Below, one piece after another: positions 1-8,896 of a DNA stretch of 36,334 bases (position 1 is the first letter of the stretch; every line of letters starts with the position of its first letter). This DNA is from Methylobacterium sp. J-077. GTDB taxonomy: Bacteria > Pseudomonadota > Alphaproteobacteria > Rhizobiales > Beijerinckiaceae. Location: positions 1-36,334 of the forward strand of contig NZ_JAKSYJ010000046.1 of NCBI RefSeq assembly GCF_022829365.1. Direction: 5' to 3'. The notes under the pieces are model-generated. The model was not told the DNA's origin. It ran no database searches and was given only the letters and a program-made list of their open reading frames with translations. A program made the position numbers and the translations under genes.

Positions 1-885
<885 letters not shown>

Positions 886-1173
886 TTAGGCGACGACGCC
901 CATGATGTCGGATTCCTTCATGATCAGGAGGTCCTGACCGTCGATCTTGACCTCGGTGCCGGACCACTTGCCGAACAGGACGCGGTCGCCGGGCTTCACT
1001 TCGAGGGGATTGATCTTGCCGGCTTCATCGCGCGCGCCGGGCCCAACGGCGACGACCTCGCCCTCCTGCGGCTTCTCCTTGACCGTATCGGGGATGATGA
1101 TGCCGCCCTTGGTCTTCTCCTCGCCCTCGATGCGGCGGAGCACCACGCGGTCGTGCAGCGGGCGAAACTTCAT
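886..1173 (-). CDS. groES: Co-chaperonin GroES
   Basis: The 10-kDa lid of the GroEL chamber, 95 residues, a normal length. It starts [19 protein letters not shown] and carries the mobile-loop segment [13 protein letters not shown], which contacts GroEL, and the family ending [18 protein letters not shown]. An ATG three codons further upstream (MPHMKF, at 1182) is possible. I prefer the inner ATG because it gives the family's usual N-terminus and leaves an AGG ribosome-binding motif about eight bases away, whereas the outer ATG sits almost on that motif. It is the first gene of the groESL operon, about 105 bases downstream of a perfect CIRCE operator. Confidence 0.96.
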   Translation of the reverse strand: MKFRPLHDRVVLRRIEGEEKTKGGIIIPDTVKEKPQEGEVVAVGPGARDEAGKINPLEVKPGDRVLFGKWSGTEVKIDGQDLLIMKESDIMGVVA

Positions 1174-1278
1174 GTGTGGCATCCTGGTCGTCCCGCCTGG
1201 GGCCTCGCGTCGGCATGACGGAGCCCGTGCGGGAAAGACGGCGGCGGACCGAATCGCCCGCGCCGGGTCGACCCCGTC

Positions 1279-1305
1279 TTAGCACTCAATGGCCAAGAGT
1301 GCTAA
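1279..1305 (-). promoter_or_regulatory. CIRCE operator (HrcA binding site) of groESL
   Basis: A perfect TTAGCACTC-N9-GAGTGCTAA inverted repeat, the canonical HrcA target, lies about 105 bases upstream of groES. HrcA, itself kept active by GroEL, is expected to repress groESL here until heat titrates the chaperonin. All 18 arm bases match the consensus. I did not find a convincing sigma-32 promoter beside it by eye. Confidence 0.96.
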
Positions 1306-1795
1306 CGCGTCTCACGGTCGATGGGCCGCAGACGGGATTCTTTTCAGCGGTCGCGCCAACGCTTCGACATGAATACGGACTTCGAAAACGGTGGCTGTCC
1401 GGGCGCGCCGTCGCACCGAACGGTTTCAATATCTCGGGCTGTAACTCAGAACAGCACCGTGAAAAATCAGCCTTCACCGGTGCTCCGCCCCAAACTTCCG
1501 CTCGATGCGTTTCACGATTGTGATTATCTCGCCGATGCGCTACAGATCATAAATCGATCTTTGGCCAGATATTCGGCCGTCTCGCCACAACAGGGCGAGC
1601 GCTCTGCATCTCTCCCAGTTTCGACGACCACGGACGGGCGCACGCTCAGGCACGCGCTCGACCTATTCGATCGTCCAGCGTTCGCCGCCCGTGCCATGCA
1701 CCCGCAGCGGATCCCGGATCTTTGTTACGGCATGATGATCTCGGGCAACCGGCTTCCGGTTCTTCGCATCATGCTCTGAAGCAGTTGGAATATTT
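1306..1795. other. Intergenic region between groESL and the cold-shock gene
   Basis: About 490 bases separate the diverging groES and cold-shock genes. Open frames exist on both strands but none resembles a protein I know, so I treat them as chance. The region must hold both promoters. Its right end carries the nested hairpin annotated at 1730-1774, probably in a long cold-shock mRNA leader. Confidence 0.5.
1730..1774 (+). promoter_or_regulatory. Nested hairpin in the cold-shock gene leader
   Basis: An outer 8-bp stem (gcatgatg at 1730-1737 with catcatgc at 1767-1774) encloses a perfect 6-bp stem with a three-base loop (aaccgg at 1747-1752, ccggtt at 1756-1761). The structure ends 21 bases before the cold-shock ATG, so it sits just upstream of the ribosome-binding region. 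Cold-shock mRNAs of the CspA type are known for structured leaders that control stability and translation. That this one does so is inference. Confidence 0.5.
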
Positions 1796-2005
1796 ATGAG
1801 CATCGGCACCGTTAAGTGGTTCAACGAGACCAAGGGCTTCGGCTTCATCCAGCCTGACGATGGCGGCAAGGACGTGTTCGTGCACATCTCGGCGGTCGAG
1901 CGCGCCGGCATGCGCAACCTGATCGAGGGGCAGAAGCTCTCCTTCGAGCTGGAAACCGACCGTCGCAGCGGCAAGCAGTCCGCCGGCAGCCTCCAGGCCG
2001 CCTGA
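1796..2005 (+). CDS. Cold-shock domain protein (CspA family)
   Basis: A 69-residue single cold-shock domain, an OB-fold RNA/single-stranded-DNA chaperone acting in the cytosol. It opens [20 protein letters not shown], which contains the RNP1 motif KGFGFI, followed by RNP2 VFVHIS near residue 28. The length is normal for the family. The ribosome-binding site is weak (TTGGA about nine bases upstream), and the mRNA leader has a nested hairpin directly before it, which suggests post-transcriptional control. A DUF6481 gene follows in the same direction about 100 bases downstream. Which csp paralogue this is cannot be told from the sequence. Confidence 0.95.
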   Translation: MSIGTVKWFNETKGFGFIQPDDGGKDVFVHISAVERAGMRNLIEGQKLSFELETDRRSGKQSAGSLQAA

Positions 2006-2102
2006 ACCTCGCGCCTCTCTTGAAGATGCGTTTCGAAGCCGTTCCCTATGGAGCGGCTTCTTCTGTTTCCGATACCCGCGCTGCGGCGCGCGAGGAGTGT
2101 AC

Positions 2103-2465
2103 GTGGGTCAATTCAAAGAAACGCAGCTTTCCGATCGTCTCGAGGCCGGCGCGAAGGCCAAGGAGGAGCGGCTGGCCCAGTTCCGTGCCCGCCCCGCCGC
2201 GGACGATCCGGCCGTCCTCGCCCGCCAGGCCGAGCGCCAGGCCCTGGTCGAGGCCCGCGAGGTGCGGGTGAGCGAGCGGGAAACGGCCCGCGCCGCCGCC
2301 GAGGCGATCCGCACGGCGGAAGAGCTTGCCGAGCAGGAGCGCGCCGCGGCTGAGATCGTCCGCCAGGCCGCCGAGAAGATCGAGCGGCAGGCCGCCCTCG
2401 CCGCCGAACAGAAGGCTGTGCGCGACGCGCGCTTCGCCGCCCGCAAGGCCAAAGTCAAGCGGTAG
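2103..2465 (+). CDS. DUF6481 family protein
   Basis: A 120-residue, highly charged, alanine/glutamate/arginine-rich protein with no membrane segment or signal peptide. Nearly all of it after residue 15 is predicted helical or coiled coil. The pattern FKETQLSDRLEAGAKAKEER followed by DDPAVLARQAERQAL matches DUF6481 proteins as I remember them. These are small alphaproteobacterial proteins of unknown function often found beside cold-shock genes. I place the start at the GTG at 2103 because GAGGA ends six bases before it, whereas the GTG at 2097 abuts that motif. It may be co-transcribed with the cold-shock gene upstream. No function is proposed. Confidence 0.8.
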   Translation: MGQFKETQLSDRLEAGAKAKEERLAQFRARPAADDPAVLARQAERQALVEAREVRVSERETARAAAEAIRTAEELAEQERAAAEIVRQAAEKIERQAALAAEQKAVRDARFAARKAKVKR

Positions 2466-2499
2466 GGCCCGCGCTGAGCGCCGCGGACGCGGCTCTCCG

Positions 2500-3846
2500 T
2501 TACGCGCGCCCCGTCGTCTCGGACGGGAAAAACCGGTTCGGCGGGCGCGGCAGGCCGAGATGGTCGCGCAGGGTCGTGCCGGCATAGTCGCGGCGGAACA
2601 GGCCGCGCCGCTGCAGTTCCGGCACGAGCCGGTCGACCACGTCGTCGAGCCCTTCGGGCACGAACGGAAACATGACGTTGAAGCCGTCGCAGCCGCGGCC
2701 CTCCAGCCATTCCTCCATCCGGTCCGCGACCTGCGCGGGTGTCCCCACGAAATGGAGCCCGGCATAGGCGCCGACCTTGCGGGCGAGGTCGCGCACGGTG
2801 GCGCCGGTCCGGCGGGCATAGTCCAGGATCTGTGCCTAGCTGGTCTTGCTGGCGTTGGTCTCGGGAATCTCGGGCAAGGGTGCGTCGAGATCGAAGCCGG
2901 AGGCGTCGACCCCGAGCCGCACCGACAGGTTGGCGAGCCCGCTATCGGGATGGACCAGGTCGTCGAGGCGCGCCCGCTTGGCCTGCGCCTCGGCCTCGGT
3001 CTCGCCCAGGATCACCAGGGCGCCGGGCAGGATCTTCAGGTGGTCGGGATCGCGCCCCAGCTCCGGCATCCGGCCCTTCACGTCGGAATAGTAGGCCTGC
3101 GCGGCCTCCAGGGTGGCGCTCGCGCCGAACACCATCTCGGCGGTGGCGGCCGCGATCTGCTTCCCTGCCTCCGAGGCGCCGGCCTGGACGATCACCGGCC
3201 AGCCCTGAACCGGCCGGGCGACGTTGAGCGGGCCCTTCACCTTCAAAAACGCGCCCTGGTGGTCGAGGACGTGCATCTTCTCCGGATCGAAGAACAGGCC
3301 GCTCTCCGGATCCATCAGGAAGGCGTCGTCGGCCCAGGAATCCCATAGGCCGGTGACCACGTCGTAGAACTCGCGCGCCCGAGCATAGCGCACGGCGTGG
3401 TCGAGATGGGCGTCGCGGCCGAAATTCAGCGCCTCGTCCGGGTTGCCCGAGGTGACGAGGTTCCAGCCGGCCCGGCCCCTCGAGATGTGGTCGAGGGAGG
3501 CGAACTTCCGGGCCACATGGTAGGGCTCGTTGTAGGTGGTCGAGGCCGTGGCGATCAGCCCGATCCGCGACGTGAGGGCGGCGAGCGCCGGCAGCAGCGT
3601 CAGCGGATCGAACGAGGTCACCGTGGCCGAGCGGCGCAGGGCCGCCACCGGCATGTTCATCACCGCCAGATGGTCGGCCATGAAGAAGGCGTCGAACTTC
3701 GCCGCCTCCAGCCGCCGGGCGAAGTGCGTCAGGTGCTCGAAGTTGAAGTTCGCGTCCGGGTAGCCGCCGGGATAGCGCCACCACGCCGTGTGGATCCCCA
3801 CCGGGCGCATGAACGCGCCCAGATGCAGCTGGCGGTCTCGACTCAT
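2500..3846 (-). pseudogene. NtaA/SnaA/DszA-type FMN monooxygenase broken by one amber codon
   Basis: A class of FMNH2-dependent luciferase-like monooxygenases that oxidise organosulfur or aminopolycarboxylate substrates. The 5' part (3846-2836) reads MSRDRQLHLGAFMRPVGIHT through GRAGWNLVTSGNPDEALNFG to NASKTS, then TAG at codon 337 (2838-2836). The same frame continues without a break for 111 more residues (AQILDYARRTGATVRDLARK to FFPSETTGRA), which supply the family's C-terminal segment GLHFVGTPAQVADRMEEWL. The combined 448 codons match the family's usual length. A single C-to-T change in CAG would explain the stop. It is the last gene of the operon, 19 bases after the cupin gene. The truncated 336-residue product lacks the C-terminal barrel strands and is probably inactive. 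A sequencing error or readthrough is possible. Confidence 0.85.
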
Positions 3847-3865
3847 GGCTGCGCTCCGCGGGTGC

Positions 3866-4399
3866 TCACGGGTGCTTGTGGATCGGGTCGACCCAGTGGA
3901 CGGATTCGGGCCGCTCCACCGGCTCGACATCCGGGATGTTGACCACCACGGCCTCGTTGTCCGAGCGCACCAGCACGCAGTGCAGGGGCTCGTCCGTGGA
4001 GGCGTTGATCTCCTGGTGGGGCACGTAAGGCGGCACGAAGATGAAGTCCCCCGGCCCGGCCTCGGCCACGTATTCGAGCCGCTCGCCCCAGCGCATCCGG
4101 GCGCGGCCGGAGACCACGTAGATCACGCTCTCCAGGGCGCCGTGATGGTGCACGCCGGTCTTGGCGTCGGGCTGGATCGCCACCGTGCCGGCCCAGATCT
4201 TCTGGGCGCCGACCCGGGCGGCGTTGATCGCCGCCTGCCGGAACATGCCCGGAGTCTGCGCGGTGTTGCCGTCGAGCTGGTCGCCCGGGATCACCCGCAC
4301 GCCGTCGTGCTTCCAGCGCGGCGCCTCGGATGCCCCCTCCCCTGCCCCGGCATCGTGCGTGTGATGATCGTGGGTATGGCCGTCGCCGGTGTCTTGCAT
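3866..4399 (-). CDS. Cupin-domain protein with a His-rich N-terminus
   Basis: A 177-residue single-cupin protein. Residues 1-20 are rich in His and Asp (MQDTGDGHTHDHHTHDAGAG), suggesting metal binding or a metal-storage tail. The cupin core runs from about residue 60 to 150. Its first motif, KTGVHHHGALESVIYVVSGRA, carries the metal-ligand His cluster and Glu, and its second motif, GDFIFVPPYVPHQEIN, has the closing His. No signal peptide is seen. It sits in the organosulfur operon, 32 bases after the binding-protein gene and 19 before the broken monooxygenase gene. The substrate is unknown. A dioxygenase, or an isomerase or stabilising role for the monooxygenase product, would both fit. Confidence 0.85.
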   Translation of the reverse strand: MQDTGDGHTHDHHTHDAGAGEGASEAPRWKHDGVRVIPGDQLDGNTAQTPGMFRQAAINAARVGAQKIWAGTVAIQPDAKTGVHHHGALESVIYVVSGRARMRWGERLEYVAEAGPGDFIFVPPYVPHQEINASTDEPLHCVLVRSDNEAVVVNIPDVEPVERPESVHWVDPIHKHP

Positions 4400-4431
4400 C
4401 GTCAGGACCTCTGATCCGGGGGATCACCGCA

Positions 4432-5382
4432 TCATTGCACCGCCGCCGGAGCTTCCAACAAGGCTTGGGAAAACCCCGTGTCGAAGATCGCCGCCGCCTG
4501 CGGCGCGCGGGCCTTCGGGATCAGGCCGGCGCGGACGTAGAGATCGATGGTGCGCTGCTCGTCGGCGATCACGTCGGCGTCGATCGGCACGGTCCGATAG
4601 GAGGCGCGGCCGAACCAGCGCAACGGCACCGCCTCCGGCAGCCCGATCAGCTTCGACCAGACCGCCGCGTAGGGCGCCGGGTCCTTGAGCGCCCAGGCCC
4701 GGGCCCGGGCGAGCCGCGCAGCGAAATCGGCGAGCAGGGGCCGCTTGTCCGTCAGGACGCTGTCGCGCGCCACCGCGAAGGTGAGGCCGGGGGTGATGCC
4801 GTTGCCGTCGCGGACCACCCGGACCAGGCCGGCGAGTTCCGCCGCGGAGGTATAGGGCTCCCAGGTCGCCCAGGCATCCACGGCCCCGGAGGCGAGGGCG
4901 ATCTTGGCATCGGCCGGCGGCAGGAAGCTGAACGCGACGCTGTCGAACGGCAACTCCGCCTCCTCCAGGGCCGCCAGCACCACTTGGTGGCCGATGGAGC
5001 CGCGGTTGGTGGCGATGCGCTTGCCCTTGAGATCCGCCACGGTCCGGATCGGCGAGTCTTTCGCCACCAGGATCGCCAGCCCGTCCTGCCGGTTGCGGAA
5101 CGCCATGAACGCCTTCACGGGCGCTCCGGCGGCGGCCGCGAAGGTGAAGGGCGCGTCGCCGACGCCGCCGGCATCGATCGCCCCGGCATTCAGCGCTTCG
5201 AGAAGCGGCGCGGCGGCCGGGAACTCGTTCCATTCGAGCCGATAGGGCAGGCCGTCGAGGACGGCCGCCGCCTCCATCAGGGCGCGGGCATTGCCGCGCT
5301 GGTCGCCCATCCGCAGCACGTCCTCGGCCCGGGCCGGCCCGGCGGCCAGGAGGGCGAGAACCAAAAGAAGCGCGGCGCGCAT
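4432..5382 (-). CDS. ABC transporter substrate-binding protein, aliphatic sulfonate type (SsuA-like)
   Basis: A 316-residue periplasmic binding protein for sulfonates or related organosulfur compounds. Residues 1-20 (MRAALLLVLALLAAGPARAE) form a Sec signal peptide with cleavage after ARA. The SsuA/NMT1-like fold follows, with the family segments VADLKGKRIATNRGSIGHQV, FSFLPPADAKIALASGAVDAW and ATWEPYTS. Its ATG overlaps the TGA of the upstream SsuD-like gene by one base, so the two are translationally coupled. No permease or ATPase gene lies in this operon, which is unusual because SsuA normally comes with SsuB and SsuC. The protein must borrow a transporter encoded elsewhere. The exact ligand cannot be told. 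Confidence 0.9.
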   Translation of the reverse strand: MRAALLLVLALLAAGPARAEDVLRMGDQRGNARALMEAAAVLDGLPYRLEWNEFPAAAPLLEALNAGAIDAGGVGDAPFTFAAAAGAPVKAFMAFRNRQDGLAILVAKDSPIRTVADLKGKRIATNRGSIGHQVVLAALEEAELPFDSVAFSFLPPADAKIALASGAVDAWATWEPYTSAAELAGLVRVVRDGNGITPGLTFAVARDSVLTDKRPLLADFAARLARARAWALKDPAPYAAVWSKLIGLPEAVPLRWFGRASYRTVPIDADVIADEQRTIDLYVRAGLIPKARAPQAAAIFDTGFSQALLEAPAAVQ

Positions 5383-6479
5383 CAGGCGGCCTCCGAAGCG
5401 CGGCCGCGGGCCGCGAGCGCCGCCTTGAAGGCCGGCAGCAGGTCCCGGCCGTACTGGATGGCGTCCTCCAGCGGATCGAAGCCGCGGATCAGGAAGGTGC
5501 GCACCCCCAGGTCGTGATAGTCCAGCAGCGCCTCGGCCACCTGCTCGGGCGTCCCGACCAGGGCCGTGGAATTGCCCGCCGCCCCGGTCTCGGCCGCGAT
5601 GGCGGTGAACAGCCGCTTGTCGAGGCGCGAGCCCGCGGCCGCCGCCGCCAGCAGCCGGCGCGAGCCCTCGTTCTGCGGCGCGGCCGCCGCGCCGAGGCCC
5701 CTGGCCGCCCGCGCAGCGCGGGTCCGGGCCAGGATGTCTTCCGCCCTTGCCCAGGCCCGCTCTTCGGTCTCGGCCAGGATCGGCCGGACCGACAGGCTGA
5801 AGCGGGGCTTGCGCCCATGCGGCGCGGCGGCGTCCCGGACGCGCCCGATCAGCTCCCGGACCTGAGCCTGGGTCTCGCCCCACAGGGCGTAGGTGTCGGC
5901 GTGGCGGCCCGCCACCGCCAGAGCCGCCGGCGAGGCGCCGCCGAAATAGACCGGGATGGCCTCGACCGGCTTCACCTCGGAGAAGCCCCGCTCCACCCGG
6001 TAGAAGGCGCCCGCGTAGTCGAACGGCGCCGCGGCGGTCCAGCTCTGGCGGGCGATGTCTAGGAACTCACCGGTGCGGGCGTAGCGCTCGTCCTTGGTGA
6101 GGTGGTCGCCGTCCTGGGCGAGCTCGCGATCGTCGCCGCCGCTGATCACGTGGATCGCGACCCGGCCGCCGGTGAGCTGGTCGAGCGTCGCGAATTGCCG
6201 GGCCGCGACGGTCGGCGCCGTGAAGCCGGTGCGGTGGGCGATCATCAGCCCGAGCCGCTCGGTCACAGTGGCGACCTGGGCGGCGAGCAGAAGGGCGTCC
6301 GGCGACGTCGAATGGAACGCCACCAGCACCCGGTCGAACCCGCCCCATTCATGCGCCTGGGCCAGGAGCTTCAGGTAATCCCGGTCGATGGACAAACCCT
6401 CAGCCGGGTGGATCTCGGAGGTGTGGCGGGGGGCGACGAAGCCGATGAACTCGACGGCCTCCGGGGGTAGCAGACTCAT
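5382..6479 (-). CDS. FMNH2-dependent alkanesulfonate monooxygenase-like protein (SsuD family)
   Basis: A 365-residue luciferase-like monooxygenase that, by family, uses FMNH2 and oxygen to split the carbon-sulfur bond of alkanesulfonates, giving sulfite and an aldehyde. Recognisable segments are MIAHRTGFTAPTVAARQFAT, DQLTGGRVAIHVISGGDD, DHLTKDERYARTGEFLDI, and IPVYFGGASPAALAVAGRHA near the middle. The C-terminal part has STALVGTPEQVAEALLDYHD. Length is close to the usual 360-390. The start is the ATG at 6479-6477, preceded by GGAG at good spacing. The open frame extends upstream but without family similarity. It heads the operon with the binding protein, the cupin and the broken second monooxygenase. 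The partner flavin reductase is not in the window. Confidence 0.9.
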   Translation of the reverse strand: MSLLPPEAVEFIGFVAPRHTSEIHPAEGLSIDRDYLKLLAQAHEWGGFDRVLVAFHSTSPDALLLAAQVATVTERLGLMIAHRTGFTAPTVAARQFATLDQLTGGRVAIHVISGGDDRELAQDGDHLTKDERYARTGEFLDIARQSWTAAAPFDYAGAFYRVERGFSEVKPVEAIPVYFGGASPAALAVAGRHADTYALWGETQAQVRELIGRVRDAAAPHGRKPRFSLSVRPILAETEERAWARAEDILARTRAARAARGLGAAAAPQNEGSRRLLAAAAAGSRLDKRLFTAIAAETGAAGNSTALVGTPEQVAEALLDYHDLGVRTFLIRGFDPLEDAIQYGRDLLPAFKAALAARGRASEAA

Positions 6480-6937
6480 GACAATCTCCGTGTCGGGGCC
6501 GGCGCGGCGATGGCCACGGCAGGCCATCGGGGCTGCCGCAAGGTCCGCCAGGAATGCCGCGATGGTCCGCCCCGAGACGCGGAGCGTCAACGAAAGCGTT
6601 TTCCGAAATTCTCGGGGATGAAAGAACAAGTCATCGCCGCTACCCACGCAATACGAGAAGACCATGCCCGTCGGGGCCGCGGATCGTAAACGATCTCGCG
6701 TTTCACGCTTGAGCGGGCCTCACTGCATGACCCGATCAACCGCAGGTCTGGGCGATCGACGAGTCACGTGGCCCCGACGATGACCATGTCGCGCGCCGGG
6801 TGATGCACCGGATCACCATCGCCGGCGAGGCGCTACCCTTGAGGGAAACGCCGCATTCCAAAACACAAAAAAGACCGGTCGGACCTTTCTGGGTCCGGCC
6901 GGTCTTCGTCTGGTAAGCTCGTCCGTCGCGGTCCGGC
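6480..6937. other. Intergenic region holding the sulfonate-operon promoter and a terminator
   Basis: About 460 bases lie between the SsuD-like start and the stop of the cysteine desulfurase, both on the minus strand. The left part (6480-6700) should hold the promoter of the sulfonate operon. I could not single out one promoter or operator by eye. The right part holds the terminator annotated at 6860-6906. No convincing gene was seen. Confidence 0.5.
6860..6906 (-). terminator. Rho-independent terminator of the encapsulin/cysteine desulfurase operon
   Basis: A 15-bp stem (6871-6885 with 6892-6906, one G-U pair) closes a six-base loop. On the minus strand it is followed directly by TTTTTT and more T-rich sequence (6860-6870). 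It begins 32 bases after the desulfurase stop codon, so it ends the encapsulin transcript and separates it from the sulfonate operon. Confidence 0.92.
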
Positions 6938-8896
6938 TCAGTGCCGCGGCAGGGTGTGCAGCGCCTTCAGGAACACGTCGACGTCGGACCTGGTGTTGTA
7001 GAAGGCGAGCGACGCCCGCACCGAGTGGTCGACCCCGAACCGGCGCAGGGCCGGCAGGGCACAGTGATGGCCCGAGCGCACCGCGATGCCGTGCGCGTCG
7101 AGGTGGTGGGCCACCGCCTCGTTCTCCTGCCCCTCGATCACGAAGGACATCACGCTCGCCTTCTCGCGGGCCGTGCCGATCAGGCGCAGGCCCTTCACCT
7201 CGGCGAGACCGCCCTGCGCATATTCCAGCAGGTCGTGCTCGTAGGCGGTGATCGCCGGCAACCCGATGCGCTCCAGATAGTCGAGCGCCGCACCGAGGCC
7301 GACGGCCCCCGCGATGTCCGGCGTGCCCGCCTCGAACTTCTCCGGGGCGCCCTTGTAGACGGTCCGGGTGAAGGTCACGTCCTCGATCATGTGGCCGCCG
7401 CCCTGCCAGGGCGGCATCGCCGCGAGCAGGTGCGTCTTGCCGTAGAGCGCCCCGATTCCCGTCGGCCCGAACACCTTGTGGCCGGAGAAGACCAGGAAGT
7501 CGGCGTCGAGGGCCTGCACGTCGAGCGGCATGTGCGGCGAGGATTGCGCCGCATCGACCAGCACCGGCACCCCGTAGGCATGGGCCAGCGCGATGATCTC
7601 CCGCACCGGGTTCACGGTGCCGAGCGCGTTCGCCACATGGGTGATCGAGACGATCTTCGTGCGGCCCGAGAGCAGCGCCGCGTATTGCTCGAAGATGATC
7701 TCGCCCCGGTCGTTGACCGGGATTACCCGGAGCGTCGCCCCGGTCGCCTGGGCCAGGATCTGCCACGGCACGATGTTGGCGTGGTGCTCGATGGTCGAGA
7801 CGATGATCTCGTCGCCCGCGCCGATATTGGCCCGGCCGTAGGAATTGGCGACGAGGTTGATCGCTTCCGTGGTGCCCCGCAGGAAGACGATGTCGTCCTT
7901 CGAGGGCGCGTTGAGGAAGCGGCGCACCGCCTCGCGGCCGCCCTCGAACAGGTCCGTGGAGCGCGCCGCCAGGGTGTGGGCGGCCCGATGGATGTTCGAG
8001 TTGTGCCGCCCGTAGAACTCCGAGGTCGCGTCGATCACGGCCTGCGGCTTGTGGGTGGTGGCGGCGTTGTCGAGCCAGACCAGCTTGTGGCCGTTGACGC
8101 TCTGGTGCAGGGCCGGAAAATCCCGGCGGACATGCTCCACGTCGAACGGTGCCGCCGCCGGGCTCGACCCCTGGGCGCTGAGCCGCGGGGCGGGACCCGG
8201 ATAGCGGGCGGGCTCGACCCGGGGGTTCGCCGGCGCCTTGCGGGCCGGGCCGGGGCCGGCGTTCAGGAAGTAATAGTCGGAGACCGGCAACTCGGGCGCC
8301 CGGGACAGGGGCCCGGTGCGCGTGAAGCTCTCCTGGGCGACGTCGCCGTCCGGCCGCGACGGGTCGGCCGGCACCAGCTGCGGCGCGAGCGCGTGCGCGA
8401 AGGCGTGGGGATGATCCCCGGCGACCTGGCGTTGCAGGTCGGGACCACCCGGGAACGCGAAGTCCGGCAGGACCGGGCGCGGGCTCGCCGGATGGACCGG
8501 CGGGATCGCGGCAACGTCGAAGAAGGCCGGGCCCGCGGGGGCGAGGTTCGGCAATGTCGGGCCGCTGAGGCCCGGCACGCCGAGGGCGGGCCCGCCGAAC
8601 GAGCGAGCCGCCAGCGCCGAGGCGTCCGGCTGCAGGCCGGAGGGTTGCCCCCCGGCCGGCACCGAGGGGATCCCCGTCGCCGCGCTCGGGAACGGGGCGC
8701 CGCCCGGTCCCTGAGGCAGGCCTTCGAGGGCCTGCGGGACCTGGGGTCCCGCGGGCAGCGTCGGGGCGAGGGGCTGGCTCGCGGCCTGCCCCTGCTGGTA
8801 GATCTCACGGGCGAGGCGCCCGACGAGATCGCTATGGGCGAGCTCGGCCGGGCTCGCTTCCGGTCGACCGAAGGCCAGTCCCTCAGGCATAGTCAT
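6938..8896 (-). CDS. Encapsulin-cargo cysteine desulfurase (SufS-like) with a 250-residue disordered N-terminal extension
   Basis: A PLP enzyme that removes sulfur from L-cysteine as an enzyme-bound persulfide. Residues 251-652 are a complete SufS/class V aminotransferase domain: FDVEHVRRDFPAL start, VWLDNAATTHKP, the PLP lysine K474 in SGHKVFGPTGIGALYG, and the persulfide cysteine C612 in RSGHHCALPAL. Residues 1-250 have no counterpart in ordinary SufS. They comprise one likely helix (SPAELAHSDLVGRLAREIYQ, about 15-34), then Pro/Ala/Gly-rich disordered sequence with a hydrophobic patch VSDYYFLN near 205. Such extensions target desulfurase cargo into family 2 encapsulins. The gene overlaps the shell gene by 14 bases (ATG at 8896, or 8 bases if the ATG at 8890 is used), so shell and cargo are translationally coupled. 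A strong terminator follows. Confidence 0.95.
   Translation of the reverse strand: MTMPEGLAFGRPEASPAELAHSDLVGRLAREIYQQGQAASQPLAPTLPAGPQVPQALEGLPQGPGGAPFPSAATGIPSVPAGGQPSGLQPDASALAARSFGGPALGVPGLSGPTLPNLAPAGPAFFDVAAIPPVHPASPRPVLPDFAFPGGPDLQRQVAGDHPHAFAHALAPQLVPADPSRPDGDVAQESFTRTGPLSRAPELPVSDYYFLNAGPGPARKAPANPRVEPARYPGPAPRLSAQGSSPAAAPFDVEHVRRDFPALHQSVNGHKLVWLDNAATTHKPQAVIDATSEFYGRHNSNIHRAAHTLAARSTDLFEGGREAVRRFLNAPSKDDIVFLRGTTEAINLVANSYGRANIGAGDEIIVSTIEHHANIVPWQILAQATGATLRVIPVNDRGEIIFEQYAALLSGRTKIVSITHVANALGTVNPVREIIALAHAYGVPVLVDAAQSSPHMPLDVQALDADFLVFSGHKVFGPTGIGALYGKTHLLAAMPPWQGGGHMIEDVTFTRTVYKGAPEKFEAGTPDIAGAVGLGAALDYLERIGLPAITAYEHDLLEYAQGGLAEVKGLRLIGTAREKASVMSFVIEGQENEAVAHHLDAHGIAVRSGHHCALPALRRFGVDHSVRASLAFYNTRSDVDVFLKALHTLPRH

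Noticed and set aside
1321..1779. A 152-codon open frame between groES and the cold-shock gene
   Set aside because: No ribosome-binding site and no protein-like pattern. Its end overlaps the hairpin in the cold-shock leader.
6700..6830. A possible remnant of a universal stress protein end (…DMVIVGAT on the minus strand)
   Set aside because: Only a handful of residues fit, which is too little to distinguish from chance.
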